From the NCBI RefSeq assembly GCF_024343575.1, contig NZ_RJUA01000006.1, forward strand, positions 114,566-178,565: a stretch of DNA of 64,000 nt, written 5' to 3'. The notes under the pieces were generated by a model. The model did not search any database. It was given only the letters and a program-made list of their open reading frames with translations, and was not told the origin of the DNA. This document shows, piece by piece, positions 63,482 to 64,000 of the stretch. The position numbers and the translations under genes are program-made. Source of the stretch: Lacihabitans sp. LS3-19. GTDB lineage: Bacteria > Bacteroidota > Bacteroidia > Cytophagales > Spirosomataceae. The stretch's first letter is position 1. Each line of letters starts with the position of its first letter.

Positions 63482-64000
63482 TTAAGCATAGATTTTTTGT
63501 AATCTAAATAAGAAAAAACTTACATCTCTAACTCCTCTAAATTGGCTCCTTAGTGCTTTTACTTTTGCGTTAAATGATTCTGCTGATGCATTTGTGCTTC
63601 TGTTATCAAAATAATTTAAGATGTTCTCGTAGTTATTCTGGATTGTTTTTGAGATTGTTGTAAAGGATTTTAGCTCTAAATTTTCTACTTTATTGTACCA
63701 AAGTGCTAGTTTTTTAAATGCTATTAATCGACTTTTTGATTGACTAAAAATATTTGAAAGATCCATACTTAATTTATACGCCTCTTCTAAATCTGGATAA
63801 AGTTTAAATAATATTTCTGCTCTGTGCACCTGTGATGGAGACCACTTGACCTCTCTTTTATATAATAAATACCTACTTCTTACTAATAATTGTTTCAAAG
63901 TGTCTCCATTTTCCAGTATTTCTGGGATAAACTTCTTCTTTTCATTCTTGGCTAATTCTATTTCTTTATTCTCTTGTTCTATTGCTTTCCACCTGTGATT
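63414..64000 (-). mobile_element. ISL3-family insertion sequence, partial (window edge)
   Basis: Contains the 3' end of a transposase gene and possibly the terminal repeat. The left limit is a guess at the last hairpin before the stop; the right part is outside the window. No target-site duplication can be assessed. Confidence 0.5.
63482..64000 (-). CDS. ISL3-family transposase, C-terminal part (cut by window edge)
   Basis: The frame is open from the right edge to a stop at 63482, giving 172 residues; a TTG at 63898 is only an internal codon. RWKAIEQENKEIELAKNEK, KKFIPEILENGDTLKQLLVR, ALWYNKVENLELKSF, and above all FDNRSTNASAESFNAKVKAL with RGVRDVSFFLFRLQKIYA are the typical C-terminal DDE_Tnp_ISL3 sequence, with the Glu of the catalytic triad in NASAESFNAK. 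The gene shows no frameshift in the visible part. ISL3 elements carry one transposase and create 8-bp target duplications. It stands next to the START gene without disturbing it. Confidence 0.9.
   Translation of the reverse strand, partial: NHRWKAIEQENKEIELAKNEKKKFIPEILENGDTLKQLLVRSRYLLYKREVKWSPSQVHRAEILFKLYPDLEEAYKLSMDLSNIFSQSKSRLIAFKKLALWYNKVENLELKSFTTISKTIQNNYENILNYFDNRSTNASAESFNAKVKALRSQFRGVRDVSFFLFRLQKIYA

Overview
The window is AT-rich and reads as the chromosome of a Bacteroidota, most likely an environmental Cytophagales. The evidence is SusC/SusD, a hybrid two-component regulator with an AraC-type output, TonB receptors with carboxypeptidase-like N-terminal domains, a DUF4249 lipoprotein, and several promoters that fit the Bacteroidota pattern TTG-N19-23-TAnnTTTG. 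No tRNA, rRNA or CRISPR array was seen. The left edge cuts a PhoD-like phosphatase gene and the right edge cuts an ISL3-type transposase gene.

Positions 1 to about 45000 form one large locus for a sulfated, uronic-acid-containing polysaccharide. It starts with a formylglycine-generating-enzyme-like lipoprotein (700-1776, minus), then susC-susD (2173-7125, plus), a c-type-haem dehydrogenase-like protein (7399-9651, minus) and the hybrid sensor/regulator (9826-13929, minus). A plus-strand block follows (14181-29059): sulfatase, secreted Gfo/Idh/MocA oxidoreductase, ThuA-like protein, a strong terminator, then sulfatase, SGNH hydrolase, GH105-DUF1961 fusion, heparinase II/III-like lyase, two sulfatases and an FG-GAP protein. 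A nine-gene minus-strand block runs from 44934 down to 29064: double DUF1080 protein, unknown alpha/alpha-barrel protein, GH92-like enzyme, haem-containing propeller protein, four sulfatases and a BNR-type propeller that looks like a PL25 ulvan lyase. In all there are eight sulfatases, each with an intact CxPxR site.

A working model is as follows. SusCD imports oligosaccharides. PL25-like and heparinase-like lyases cleave at uronic acids. GH105 removes the unsaturated uronic acid. The sulfatases, matured by the FGE-like protein, strip sulfate. The oxidoreductase, DUF1080 and ThuA proteins and the two haem proteins suggest an additional oxidative (3-keto sugar) branch. The lyase signature points to ulvan, but this is inference, and the GH78/GH39/GH43 enzymes often seen with ulvan are not in the window. 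A short motif (AATGRTACAA) lies upstream of several transcription units and is a candidate binding site for the regulator.

Positions 45000 to 63200 are mostly housekeeping: a polytopic membrane protein, an aminotransferase of class V, a GH13-like cytosolic protein, an M48 peptidase with MORN repeats, accD, a DUF4249/TonB-receptor pair, a NagB-PIG-L fusion, a 51-residue membrane peptide, an RluA-type pseudouridine synthase, dxr, a GNAT acetyltransferase, ahcY and a START-domain protein. The last 0.5 kb is the 3' end of an ISL3-family transposase gene.
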